From: Bacillota bacterium
Lineage (GTDB): Bacteria > Bacillota > Clostridia > Lachnospirales > Lachnospiraceae
NCBI GenBank assembly: GCA_023409535.1
Contig: JAEYGZ010000019.1
Span: 46,647 to 110,646 of the forward strand
DNA length: 64,000 bases
Direction of reading: 5' to 3'
In this document: positions 51,727 to 60,994 of the stretch, piece by piece
Layout: the number at the start of each line of letters is the position of its first letter
Position numbering within the stretch: the first letter of the stretch is position 1
Position numbers and translations under genes: made by a program
Notes under the pieces: generated by a model
Database searches by the model: none
What the model saw: the letters and a program-made list of their open reading frames with translations, nothing else
What the model was told of the DNA's origin: nothing

Positions 51727-53770
51727 CTATCTCCTCTTTAGCACCGCTGACAATATTATAGTAAGCATTAGAAGTAATGCGATATACCAAAGTATAAAAC
51801 AATGCAAATATAAGGAAGCTGATAACAGTTGTAGCAGCAAATAGTTTTACATTATTAAGATTGAACAGCAGCAGAAGCTTTCGTATTATCGGAAATGCAA
51901 AGGCAAGGTGCATACCTGCAAAAATCAACGGCAGGAAGAACACCGTCAAGAGCTGCGAATTAATACTCCTACGGATTTCCTTCTTTGTCATACCGACCTT
52001 CTGCATGATATCAAATCGCGCCTGATCCTCATAACCTTCCGAAATCTGTTTATAGTAGATAATAAGCACCGCAGCAAAAATGAATACAATACTCAGTATT
52101 ATGCCAAGAAAGAAAAAACTGCCAAAGGTATTGTAATAATCATCACGGTTTGCTGCACGACTATTACAATTAACGGACTTAATAAAATAGTCATTATTTT
52201 CGGCAAAGCCTTTTAATGTTTCCCTGATCCTGCTATTTAATTCAATTTGTCTGTCACTTGCAACTTGTGTATCAAATTCATAGGTCCAGCGAAGTGATAC
52301 CATCCTTTCGCCATTATTATCCGAAAGTTCAGTAATACCCTCAAGATAGGAGCTCAAATCCGGTACAATGATATACATAGATGAAATGACATTCATTGCG
52401 GCATTGCCGTTTCCTATAAATTCATTAAGATGCTTTTTTACATGGAAGGTCTCACCACCGTTTATGGTCAGCGTATCTTCCATATAGTCTGTTCTGTATG
52501 TGTAAATCAATATTTCATTGGCTTCAAGCATTTCATGAGCGTTCATAATGCGGTTGTAATCATCAAGCGGTACCATAAAAAACTGATAAACATTAGAGTA
52601 GGTATCTATATTATTTATGATACTAGCATCTATTTCTACCGTATCCTTATTCATCAGTCCGGAAAAGGAAGCTAAACGGTAATCAGTAATATTCTCGGGT
52701 TTTACTCCGTAATTATTACTAATTTCTATAATAGAATCGCGGACAGAAGATATATTTGCTTCCTTAAGATCTTTAACATTTTCCATCAGCAGCTCTATAT
52801 TGATTTCTTTTGGAAACCGATTTCTCAATGAATCTTCCGAACCAAAATAAAGGCTTGTTGTTGAAGAAATCATAACAAGAACCATGATTGCAAGGATACA
52901 GATAGAAGCAAGTCCCGCACCGTTTCGCTTCATTCGGTAGATCATAGAAGATACTGACACAAAATGATTGGCCTTGTAGTAATAGCTCTTGTGTTTTTGA
53001 AGTATGCGGCAGAGTAAAACTGAGCCGGCAATGAACACGAGATATGTTCCGATGATAACCAGAATAACAGCTGCAAAAAACCACACAAGCGCTGAAACAG
53101 GGTCTTCGGTTACTATGGCAATATAGTAAGCTGCTGCCAGCATGATAACACCGAGTATACCAAAGAACCAATTTGCTTTTGGCGGCTTTTCGCCTACATT
53201 CTCACTGTGTAAAAGCGCAATTGCATTTGAAATTCTGACTTGGCGTATCGTATTCAGAAAAAGCAGGGCATAAATTACACTGAAAACCGTGACGGTCATA
53301 GCGATTGATGAGGCTGATATTGAAAGTGTATAAGTCACATCAGCTTTCAGTAAATTGACAAGTCCCAGCTCTGCAAGCTTTGATAATGCAATGCCTATAA
53401 TAAGACCGATGCCCAAGGAGGATACGGCAACAATCAAAACTTCCCAGAACAAGATTCGCCCAATATTCCATTTATCCATGCCGAGAATATTATATAAGCC
53501 AAACTCCTTTTTTCTTCTGCGGATGAGGAAAGAATTTGTGTAAAATAAAAATACCGCCGCGAAAATTGCAATAACCCAGCCTCCAAATCCAAGCATAGAA
53601 TGAATTGTTCCTGCACCCGGCATATAGGAGATTGCATCCGTATGCTGCAAGAACAGAATGATATAGTACATCATTACCATTCCTGTGCAGGTTAAAATAT
53701 ATGGTATATACAGTCTCTTATTCTTACGGATGCCATCAAGAGCAAATTTGGGGTAAAATCCGGTTTTCAT
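51713..53770 (-). CDS. BceB-like FtsX-family ABC permease
   Basis: Membrane permease of a bacitracin/lantibiotic-type resistance and sensing transporter, 685 aa. It has the ten-transmembrane BceB layout: four or more hydrophobic segments before residue 310, a large extracellular domain at about 310-540, and four C-terminal segments. RRKKEFGLYNILGMDKW near residue 85 and the MQKVGMTKKEIRRSI segment near 600 are typical coupling helices. It overlaps the ATPase gene by 4 nt. Together with BceA, S and R it forms a four-gene module. Confidence 0.93.
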   Translation of the reverse strand: MKTGFYPKFALDGIRKNKRLYIPYILTCTGMVMMYYIILFLQHTDAISYMPGAGTIHSMLGFGGWVIAIFAAVFLFYTNSFLIRRRKKEFGLYNILGMDKWNIGRILFWEVLIVAVSSLGIGLIIGIALSKLAELGLVNLLKADVTYTLSISASSIAMTVTVFSVIYALLFLNTIRQVRISNAIALLHSENVGEKPPKANWFFGILGVIMLAAAYYIAIVTEDPVSALVWFFAAVILVIIGTYLVFIAGSVLLCRILQKHKSYYYKANHFVSVSSMIYRMKRNGAGLASICILAIMVLVMISSTTSLYFGSEDSLRNRFPKEINIELLMENVKDLKEANISSVRDSIIEISNNYGVKPENITDYRLASFSGLMNKDTVEIDASIINNIDTYSNVYQFFMVPLDDYNRIMNAHEMLEANEILIYTYRTDYMEDTLTINGGETFHVKKHLNEFIGNGNAAMNVISSMYIIVPDLSSYLEGITELSDNNGERMVSLRWTYEFDTQVASDRQIELNSRIRETLKGFAENNDYFIKSVNCNSRAANRDDYYNTFGSFFFLGIILSIVFIFAAVLIIYYKQISEGYEDQARFDIMQKVGMTKKEIRRSINSQLLTVFFLPLIFAGMHLAFAFPIIRKLLLLFNLNNVKLFAATTVISFLIFALFYTLVYRITSNAYYNIVSGAKEEIGLHS

Positions 53771-54531
53771 CGCTTATCACCACCTGTCGCAAGCAAGCTC
53801 AAGGTATCCGAAATCTTTTGATATAATTGTTCATCCGTATCATTTCCACGGTAAATCTGATGAAATACTTCACCGTCCTTGATGAATAAAACACGCCCTG
53901 CACGACTTGCTGCTTTTACAGAATGTGTTACTAAGATAATTGTCTGGCCGCTTCTGTTAATTTCGCTCAAGAGACGAAGCAAATCATCCGTTGCCTTGGA
54001 ATCCAAAGCACCGGTTGGCTCATCTGCAAGAATCAGCCTTGGACTTGTAATCAAAGCACGGGCTACGGCAGCTCTTTGCTTCTGTCCGCCAGAAATTTCA
54101 TATGGATATTTTTTTAATAGCTCTGTAATTCCCAGCTTCACCGCAATAGGTTCAAGGCGTGCGTGCATTTCTTTATAGGATTTGCCTGCGAGAACTAATG
54201 GAAGATAAATATTATCCTCTAATGTAAATGTATCCAACAGGTTGAAGTCCTGAAAAACAAAGCCCAGATTATCACGACGAAATGCCGATACAGCAGACTC
54301 ATTAATTTTGGTTAGATCTTTACCGTCCAGGATTACGGTTCCGTTTGTCGGCTTGTCAAATGCCGCCAATATATTAAGAAGCGTTGTTTTTCCTGAACCG
54401 GATTCACCCATAACAGCGACATACTCACCCTGTTCCATGCTGAAATTTACTTTTTTCAGTGCTTCGACTTTATTTCCGCCAAAACGGGTGACATAGACTT
54501 TTCTTAACCCGTTCACTTCCAGAATACTCAT
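53767..54531 (-). CDS. BceA-like ABC transporter ATP-binding protein
   Basis: ATPase subunit, 254 aa, with Walker A GESGSGKTT, signature ISGGQKQRAAVARAL and Walker B LILADEPTGALD. It powers the BceB-like permease, which senses or removes peptide antibiotics from lipid II-cycle targets. I chose ATG 54531, preceded by GGAGG; the ATG at 54546 lies within that ribosome binding site. A BceR-type operator sits about 90 nt upstream. Confidence 0.94.
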   Translation of the reverse strand: MSILEVNGLRKVYVTRFGGNKVEALKKVNFSMEQGEYVAVMGESGSGKTTLLNILAAFDKPTNGTVILDGKDLTKINESAVSAFRRDNLGFVFQDFNLLDTFTLEDNIYLPLVLAGKSYKEMHARLEPIAVKLGITELLKKYPYEISGGQKQRAAVARALITSPRLILADEPTGALDSKATDDLLRLLSEINRSGQTIILVTHSVKAASRAGRVLFIKDGEVFHQIYRGNDTDEQLYQKISDTLSLLATGGDKR

Positions 54532-54621
54532 TGTATTTTCCTCCAATCAATCTTTTTGTATTTTAAGTTTATCAGAAACGGGAAACGTAATGCCATCGAA
54601 TCGGCTTACATTTCCCGCCTG

Positions 54622-54645
54622 ACTTCTTACAGTTATGTAAGAAGT
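54622..54645. promoter_or_regulatory. BceR-type operator upstream of bceA
   Basis: Perfect palindrome with 10-nt arms around a 4-nt centre, containing TTACA-GTTA-TGTAA (54627-54640), which fits the TNACA-N4-TGTAA consensus known for BceR-like regulators. It lies at the end of the sensor kinase gene and upstream of the transporter genes, so the transporter can be induced separately from the regulatory genes. Confidence 0.7.
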
Positions 54646-55634
54646 TACTCTATGTTTGATTCATACTGTTCCAGATTGATATAAATGACAGTACCCCGAT
54701 CTAGGGTTGATTTTACCGTAATTGCATGTCCGAGTTTATTGCAGATGCTCCGGCATAAATACAGCCCGATACCGCTGGCTTTTTTATCGCTGCGGCCATT
54801 ATATCCGGTATAACCCTTTTCAAATATACGCGGCAGATCCTCCGGTGCAATGCCTATGCCTGTATCTTCAATGCAGAGTATTTTCGGTTCCGTCATATAA
54901 ATTTTCACGCTTCCTTCCTGCGTATACTTCAGAGCATTGGAAATCACCTGTTCAATGCAGAAAGACAGCCACTTTTCATCGGTTATAACCTCTTCCTTCA
55001 CAGGTTCATATTCCAGACGAATTTTTCTGATAATAAATTCTCCCGCAAATTTCTTAACTGATTGCCGTATAATTGAATCAAGCTTATATCTTTTGATAAC
55101 ATAATCGGTAGAAGCTGACCCAAGACGTAAAAAAACAAGCACCATTTCTACATACTGCTCAATACGAAAAAGATCAGACGAAAGTTTACGGGATAATGCC
55201 GAGTCCTCATTTTGCAATATAAGCCTCATTGATGCAATCGGTGTTTTAATCTGATGTGCCCATACAGTATAATAATCGATCATATCCGTATAGCGGTTGT
55301 TCATAGCCGTTTCAAGCTGTGATTGTTCCTCTTTGAGTCTAAGAATAATCTCCTGATAGTCTCCATCCTCTATTCCCTGGATTGCAGGCAATGAATAAAT
55401 TACATCGGCAGTCAGCTTACGAAGCTCAACAAGCTTCGCATGTTTTTTACGAGCTCTGCTTAAATCAACAATAATAAATATAATACTGAGTAAGGAACAA
55501 AGCAAAGCTGGATATATAACAGCTTTCATCGGCAGATGATACATCAGAAATGTGACAGCAAAGATAACATAAAAGAAAAGAAGTATTAATACAGTTTTTC
55601 TGCATTGCTTTAGATACATGGAAAATAACTTCAT
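54645..55634 (-). CDS. BceS-like intramembrane-sensing histidine kinase
   Basis: Sensor kinase of 329 aa with two close transmembrane helices (about 12-30 and 36-55) and almost no extracellular loop, the hallmark of BceS kinases that read the state of their ABC transporter. The phosphorylated histidine is in VWAHQIKTPIASMRL; ATP-binding motifs EQVISNALKYT and GIGLYLCRSI follow. It lies 19 nt downstream of the response regulator gene. Confidence 0.93.
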   Translation of the reverse strand: MKLFSMYLKQCRKTVLILLFFYVIFAVTFLMYHLPMKAVIYPALLCSLLSIIFIIVDLSRARKKHAKLVELRKLTADVIYSLPAIQGIEDGDYQEIILRLKEEQSQLETAMNNRYTDMIDYYTVWAHQIKTPIASMRLILQNEDSALSRKLSSDLFRIEQYVEMVLVFLRLGSASTDYVIKRYKLDSIIRQSVKKFAGEFIIRKIRLEYEPVKEEVITDEKWLSFCIEQVISNALKYTQEGSVKIYMTEPKILCIEDTGIGIAPEDLPRIFEKGYTGYNGRSDKKASGIGLYLCRSICNKLGHAITVKSTLDRGTVIYINLEQYESNIE

Positions 55635-55653
55635 AACCTGCTCCTTTCGGGCA

Positions 55654-56325
55654 TCATTCTATGATATACCCCACACCAAACTTTGTAGCGATAAATCCTT
55701 CAAGTCCGGCAGAGTCTAATTTCTTTCTTAAACGATTGATATTAACTGTAAGCGTATTTTCATCCACAAAGCAATCAGTTTCCCAAAGCCGTTCCATTAA
55801 TTTTTCACGGCTCACAGTCTTGCATTTGTTTTCCATCAGACATAGCAGAATACGATACTCGTTTTTCGTAAGAGGTACCTTCTCGCTGTGAAAGGTCAGC
55901 GTACTATCTCCCGTATTCAAAAATGCTCCCCGATGTTCAAGAACAGGAATAGCGGATGCGAAATCATACGTTCGGCGAAGCATAGCCTGAATCTTTGCCA
56001 TAAGTACGCTTTGGTCAAACGGCTTTGCAATAAAATCATCTGCACCCAAATTCATAGCCATTACGATGTTCATATTGTCAGACGCAGATGAGATAAAAAT
56101 AATAGGTACTTTGGAAATTCTGCGGATTTCGCTGCACCAATGGTAACCGTTAAAGAACGGAAGGGAAATATCCAAAAGGATCAAGTGTGGCTGGAACTCC
56201 GTAAACTCAGCCATTACATGGCGAAAGTTTTGAACACACAGAACTTCTATATCCCATAGCTGAGCCTGCTCTTTTATTGCTTCAGATATTCCGCGGTCAT
56301 CTTCAACTATTAATAGTTTATACAT
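55654..56325 (-). CDS. BceR-like response regulator (OmpR family)
   Basis: Response regulator of 223 aa. The receiver has LLIVEDDRGI and LILLDISLPFFNGYHW with the phospho-acceptor aspartate and ends in DDFIAKPFDQSVL; the C-terminal winged helix has LTKNEYRILLCLMENK and ENTLTVNINRLRKKL. AGGAGG lies before the ATG. It should bind the TNACA-N4-TGTAA site upstream of the transporter genes. Confidence 0.94.
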   Translation of the reverse strand: MYKLLIVEDDRGISEAIKEQAQLWDIEVLCVQNFRHVMAEFTEFQPHLILLDISLPFFNGYHWCSEIRRISKVPIIFISSASDNMNIVMAMNLGADDFIAKPFDQSVLMAKIQAMLRRTYDFASAIPVLEHRGAFLNTGDSTLTFHSEKVPLTKNEYRILLCLMENKCKTVSREKLMERLWETDCFVDENTLTVNINRLRKKLDSAGLEGFIATKFGVGYIIE

Positions 56326-56762
56326 TTTCTTCCTCCTATAACAGACAGTTTGACGCCTTTCTTGGAACTATTGTAACGTGTTAAACTTTTCATGTCCACA
56401 GTTATATACTAGCACCACAGGTTCTAACAATACTATAGTCAAATTATCTTTTATAAATCAACATTAATGTAAAATGGTACAGAACAAAATATATGACCAA
56501 TTTAGTTGATTTATCGAAATAAATATTCTGTAAATTTGAAATTAAGCCCTTGACATATAATGGTGGTTTTTACTTTTACACTCCTGTTTGGAAATAAATT
56601 TTAAATATATCTCAACACATAAGAATTAGCTTCCTGTTTAGGGAAAATTGACATTTGTTTGACATGGCTGCAGTCTAAAATCTTTATCATAATTAACATT
56701 TCTACCATTTTAATACAAGTATTTAAACAAAATGTATTAACTTTACATGAAAGGAGTATGAC
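56326..56762. other. intergenic stretch, promoters only
   Basis: A/T-rich region between the divergent BceR and leucine-rich protein genes. Two TTGACA sequences occur at 56648-56653 and 56659-56664 upstream of the plus-strand gene, without a good -10 at 17 bp. No RNA gene or further reading frame is seen. Confidence 0.45.
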
Positions 56763-59303
56763 ATGTTAACAGAAAGGCAGAATAAAACCGGTTTATTTAA
56801 AAACATGAAAGTCATTTTATTTTTTATAATCATAGGCTTTACTGTACTGCTGCCGGCAAAGGCAGGTACCGCGGAGGAAAATACCATATATAAGGATGGT
56901 ATCTATTGCTATAAAATCCTGAATGAGGCGCAGAAGGAAGCGGCTCTGATTGGCCTGGATAGCACAAAGGTTATAAAAGAGTTATTCATTCCGGGCTCCG
57001 TAGTAATTAACGGATCAGAATACAGGATTGCGAATATGAGTATTGACTGGATCTATTCTCATGAGCCATATGATTCATTTTATCAAGGTATCACAAAGCT
57101 TAGCTTTGCAGAAAATTTTTCAGGAACACTGACTCTATATCAGGGTGAATTTAAGAATCTGAGTACCATAGAGTTCCGGGGTAAATCGGTACCGGAAGAA
57201 ATTAATGTAAGCTTAACTAACCTTTCCTTCCGTTCTGATTTTTTGTTTATTGTTCCGAAAGGCATGGAAGCAGCATATTCCAAGGTGATTCACGAAGATA
57301 TGAATTATGGTGTCTGGAGTGACCTTTATGAGAAGACGATTGATTTAACACCCACAATTGCAGCTGCCGAAACGTCGGATATAGAATATGGATGCTTTTC
57401 TATGGATGGTTTGATTTATCAGGTTATCTCTTCGGCAAAAGGAAAAACAGGCGCAGTACAGCTTATCGGAGTTACGGGCAGGCTTGATTACTCCTATCTT
57501 GCGCTTCCGGAAAAAGTCACCAATAACGGCTATACCTATAAGCTGACAAAGCTATGTAGCTTTGGTTTAATTGCCTGCGGAGCTACCGCAGTTAAAGTTC
57601 CGGATAGTGTGACAGAGATGGAAACAGGGGTATTTGATTATAAGGTGGAGCTTCTTTATTTATCGAAAAATTGCAGGATCATACCTTCTTATTTGACTAC
57701 CGATGAGAACCATGCCAGTAATCTCCGGTTCGTTTCTATTCCCGAAGGAGTGACCACCATTTCAGACCGGGCATTTTACGGTAGTTCGGAAAATGAAAAC
57801 AGCATTATTTTACCGACAACAATTAAAACCTTAGGTAAAGACTCACTGAAAGGCTTTGATCTTGTAACCTTCCTGAATAAAAAACCAATCAGTAATATTT
57901 CTTCGGCCATCAAAAGCGGCGCTACGGTTAAAGTAAATAAAGCTTCCGTTTCCACCTACAAAGCATTGCTTGGAAGTAAAGCCAAGGTGACTGAAGCTAA
58001 GAATGTCGTTAAGGCTGCAAAGCTTTCCGTAAGTAAGAACAGCCTGCAGTTGGATACCTATAAAACCTATAACCTGACCGGTACGCTGACAAAGGGATCC
58101 AATGAAACAGTATTCTGGCTTTCCTCCGACCCTGACGTTTTTGAGCTGTCAAGTAACGGCACCATTAACCCGAAGCAGGCAGGCACCGCATATGCGATAG
58201 CTTATACAAGAACCTCGGGCCTTCTTAAGGCAGTCAAGGTTACGGTGACAAATAAGCTCATTACGAAGGATATCTATACTTACCGTATCAACAATGCAAA
58301 GCTTAAGACAGTTTCTTTGTATTCCGTAAAACCTAAGGATACGACGAAAGAACTGAGCATTCCGGAAACGATTACCTTTGGTAATGCAAGCTATAAGGTA
58401 ACCGGCGCTTGCGCAGATCCGGACCATCCCGAGGTGCCGGTTATCAGTGATAAATATGCAGAAAATAATATTACGAAGATTACCTTCCCGAAGACAATTA
58501 CGGGAGAAGTCGGTTATCTCGGTATATTGCAGAACATGAAAAGCATTGTGTTTTTGGGAACGAAACCGCCTGAATGGATTAAATGCTGGAATGGAGACGG
58601 CGGTCTGCTTTCCTTCCAGGCAGTGATCTATGTCCCCAAAAAATGCGTAAATGCATATAATAATGTAATTCTATACAGTTACGGTATTTGGGAAAAGTCT
58701 TATCCCGCTGCTAATTACAGCTATTTATATGAGGATTTTCAGATACTGGAAAATGGAAGCACCCAGTTTGACAGATTTATCGAGGATGGGATATTATATC
58801 GGGTTACCAAAAAAGCAGGATCAAAAAATGGCACAGTGGCTGTGGCAGGTGCAGATGTAAAGCTGAAAGAAATAAAAATAAAATCTACGGTAAAACACGG
58901 TAGTTATAGCTATGACGTAACACAGATCAACTTCGGTGCATTCCGTGAATGCAGTGCTGAAACGATTATTCTGAATGATTCTGTCACTAAAGTCGAATTA
59001 GGGGTATTTGGCGAAAAAGTCAAACATATCGTATGGTCCGGGAATTGTAAGACAATTAATTCAGGAATCTTCTCACTGTCAAACGACTTTTACCATCTGA
59101 ATGATAATGAACAGCAAGCGCTTTTAGCAAAAAATAATTATTATGCGCTTGAGACCTTTATCATTCCTTATGGGGTTACTGAGATCGAACCGATGGTATT
59201 TGCCTCCGGTTTTGGAAATGTAAAATCTATTACGGTTCCTGCTTCGGTAACAAAAATAGGACAGGATGCATTTAAGAGCATTAAAGAAGTGTTTTACGAA
59301 TAG
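56763..59303 (+). CDS. secreted BspA-type leucine-rich-repeat protein with Ig-like domain
   Basis: Large exported protein of 846 aa. An N-terminal hydrophobic segment (about 16-33, VILFFIIIGFTVLLP) is the signal peptide. LRR_5/BspA-like repeats occupy about 35-400 (for example GVTTISDRAFYGSSEN), a bacterial Ig-like (BIG2) domain lies at about 418-500, and a second BspA-like block runs to the end (SVTKIGQDAFKSIKE). The two blocks are related to each other, as if the protein arose by internal duplication. No LPXTG or other cell-wall anchor is visible, so it is probably secreted. AAAGGAG precedes the ATG. A role in adhesion is typical of the family. Confidence 0.9.
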   Translation: MLTERQNKTGLFKNMKVILFFIIIGFTVLLPAKAGTAEENTIYKDGIYCYKILNEAQKEAALIGLDSTKVIKELFIPGSVVINGSEYRIANMSIDWIYSHEPYDSFYQGITKLSFAENFSGTLTLYQGEFKNLSTIEFRGKSVPEEINVSLTNLSFRSDFLFIVPKGMEAAYSKVIHEDMNYGVWSDLYEKTIDLTPTIAAAETSDIEYGCFSMDGLIYQVISSAKGKTGAVQLIGVTGRLDYSYLALPEKVTNNGYTYKLTKLCSFGLIACGATAVKVPDSVTEMETGVFDYKVELLYLSKNCRIIPSYLTTDENHASNLRFVSIPEGVTTISDRAFYGSSENENSIILPTTIKTLGKDSLKGFDLVTFLNKKPISNISSAIKSGATVKVNKASVSTYKALLGSKAKVTEAKNVVKAAKLSVSKNSLQLDTYKTYNLTGTLTKGSNETVFWLSSDPDVFELSSNGTINPKQAGTAYAIAYTRTSGLLKAVKVTVTNKLITKDIYTYRINNAKLKTVSLYSVKPKDTTKELSIPETITFGNASYKVTGACADPDHPEVPVISDKYAENNITKITFPKTITGEVGYLGILQNMKSIVFLGTKPPEWIKCWNGDGGLLSFQAVIYVPKKCVNAYNNVILYSYGIWEKSYPAANYSYLYEDFQILENGSTQFDRFIEDGILYRVTKKAGSKNGTVAVAGADVKLKEIKIKSTVKHGSYSYDVTQINFGAFRECSAETIILNDSVTKVELGVFGEKVKHIVWSGNCKTINSGIFSLSNDFYHLNDNEQQALLAKNNYYALETFIIPYGVTEIEPMVFASGFGNVKSITVPASVTKIGQDAFKSIKEVFYE

Positions 59304-59342
59304 AAAAAAAGCCATGAAACCATTAATTCTAAAGCTTTTTAA
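59304..59342. terminator. hairpin after the leucine-rich protein gene
   Basis: A-run, GCC/GCT stem and U-run: AAAAAGC pairs with GCTTTTT around a weaker middle. Works in both directions in principle and is related to the other GCC-hairpins linked with tRNA-like repeats. Confidence 0.5.
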
Positions 59343-59380
59343 TGCGTCCTTCCGTCCTTCATCCTTCAGGACGCTATCTA

Positions 59381-59478
59381 CAGGGGCAGTAGGATTTGAA
59401 CCATCTGCCCCATTCGCAAACACCGATAGAAAGGGCATTCCCGCATGTCAAATTTTAAGTGTAATCAGGAGCGTAATC
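59381..59478 (-). repeat. tRNA-3'-end-like dispersed repeat, copy C
   Basis: A 98-nt copy with a perfect GGGGCAG/CTGCCCC stem (59383-59389 / 59405-59411) and minus-strand GGTTCAAATCCTACTGCCCC, identical over that stretch to the 3' end of tRNA-Trp at 61.75 kb. No D-arm or anticodon arm precedes it. Confidence 0.65.
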
Positions 59479-59907
59479 AAAATCATGCTCCACCAATCAT
59501 CTAATCGCTTTAAACTACAGCTCTTTTCCATTTTTCAAGCATTTACATTCTCCTCCCTCAAATATAATGCACTGTCAAGACTAATATGCTTATTCTTCTT
59601 TTATAATATAACATTTTTATCCAAATATCAATTTAATTTAAGATAAACTGCTAAACTATCAATATTCAATTGTCAATGTACGCCATTTTTTTAATTAACT
59701 AAATCTTTTAATTCCATTTATCCTGCAATATCGTATGCAGCAAATAATTCTGGCACCAACCATATTCATTCCTAAAGTCGCAGTTCTAGCAAGGCCTTAT
59801 TTTTGCTTCCATATGTATCTCCTTCTTAAAATTTGTTAAATCAATGAACATTTACATTTTATCCTATATTTGTATATCTCTTACAAGCATATTTGTTAAT
59901 CATTTAC

Positions 59908-59936
59908 TTGTTTAATATTGTAAATAGATGTATTAT
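59908..59936 (+). promoter_or_regulatory. promoter of the small secreted protein gene
   Basis: TTGTTT, 17-bp spacer, TATTAT, about 60 nt before the start codon. Confidence 0.5.
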
Positions 59937-59998
59937 TTTGTTGTAGCGCTACATGAAACCCAATGTCATCAATAATTACTAACGAAAGGCGGTTCAAT

Positions 59999-60454
59999 AT
60001 GAAAATTAAGAAATTTATAAAAACTATCGCTCTCTTGGTTTGTACGCTAACCATAGTAAGCGCTCCTACTTACGCTTATGCTGCAATCCTACCGGTATGT
60101 ATAGCTAATGAACCATCCGTCGTAGGATATGAATATCAACCGGATCCTTTGATAGTTCAACCGGGCGTTCAAGAATACTTGCTTAACTGGGCGCAGGATA
60201 ATAATGGAGCTTTTCTTATACCTGCCAACAAAACCCCGTATTTTATTGTTTATTGTAATACAATAGATCCATTTTTGATCTCAGTATATATGAACAATCC
60301 TTCTTACACCCTTGTATACCAAACAGTAATTACCGCCGGATCAACATCTTTTCAATTACCAGCTGTTGTATATGATAGGACCTTGTCACTTCACATAACT
60401 CCTTATAGTTCTAAACCGATTTCTGTTTCAAGCTATTGGTACGGCTACTTTTAA
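59999..60454 (+). CDS. small secreted protein of unknown function
   Basis: A 151-aa exported protein. The N-terminal KIKKFIKTIALLVCTLTIV followed by SAPTYAYA is a signal peptide with an AYA-A type cleavage site near residue 28. The mature part (about 123 aa) is rich in Tyr, Pro, Ser and Thr, with two cysteines and no recognised family; it looks beta-rich. GAAAGGCGG lies before ATG 59999. No partner genes are nearby. Function unknown. Confidence 0.75.
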   Translation: MKIKKFIKTIALLVCTLTIVSAPTYAYAAILPVCIANEPSVVGYEYQPDPLIVQPGVQEYLLNWAQDNNGAFLIPANKTPYFIVYCNTIDPFLISVYMNNPSYTLVYQTVITAGSTSFQLPAVVYDRTLSLHITPYSSKPISVSSYWYGYF

Positions 60455-60787
60455 ATGTACATATAGTCAATTGGTACTTAAAACTAAATAATACCTATTA
60501 ATTCATCCATAAGCATTCCGTCCTCGGCAGCGATTTTTCTGCTCTGGCCGGAGTGCTTTCAGCATATTTACTCAATTAAAATCACATCCTTCCTAAATTT
60601 ATCGCTTGACACATCGTGGCAATTATTGTATATTCATATTGTTATTTGATTTGCAATCGTGATTAGCACGGTTAGCACGTTGTTTGTTTCCCATGTACAA
60701 TCTGGGTTGACCACATTCTGGTGAGGTAATTGGTATTTAGGGCTTATCCTGATGGATAGGCCTTTTTTTCGTGATGGCATTTAATAT
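60455..60787. other. gene-free stretch with two hairpins
   Basis: A 10-bp hairpin (AAGCATTCCG / CGGAGTGCTT, 60511-60560) lies 56 nt after the small secreted protein gene and may end its transcript. Further on is the strong terminator at 60741-60769. Between them nothing is recognisable. Confidence 0.5.
60741..60769 (+). terminator. strong rho-independent terminator without an obvious gene
   Basis: GGCTTATCC / GGATAGGCC arms, TGAT loop, seven U. No plus-strand gene lies directly upstream, so it is probably left over from lost DNA or ends a small RNA. Confidence 0.7.
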
Positions 60788-60994
60788 TTAATCATTCTCA
60801 TCAAACTCAAATATCATATATCGGTTCTTTTTGGACGGCAGAATCAATGGTACAAAATCCTTCCAGTGGAGATAGCTCAGACCCGCCATACACTCCATAG
60901 CATAATCTTCGATCTCGGCTTCTTTATGCAGCCAGGCACAATGCTCTCTGCAATAGTCCTTTATGCTGTTAAGTAGGTCAATCTCACCGGCTTG
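60788..60994 (-). pseudogene. C-terminal fragment of an unidentified protein
   Basis: An open frame of about 68 codons, closed upstream by a TAG and with no start codon, reads like a genuine protein tail (EIDLLNSIKDYCREHCAWL, LHWKDFVPLILPSKKNRY, ending FDEND). It abuts the truncated integrase and is probably debris of the same integrative element. Family not recognised. Confidence 0.5.

Larger units (their letters stand above)
59343..59998. other. gene-free stretch with repeat copy C and promoter
   Basis: Holds the tRNA-like repeat (59381-59478), A/T-rich sequence without a recognisable gene, and the promoter of the small secreted protein near its end. Confidence 0.5.
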
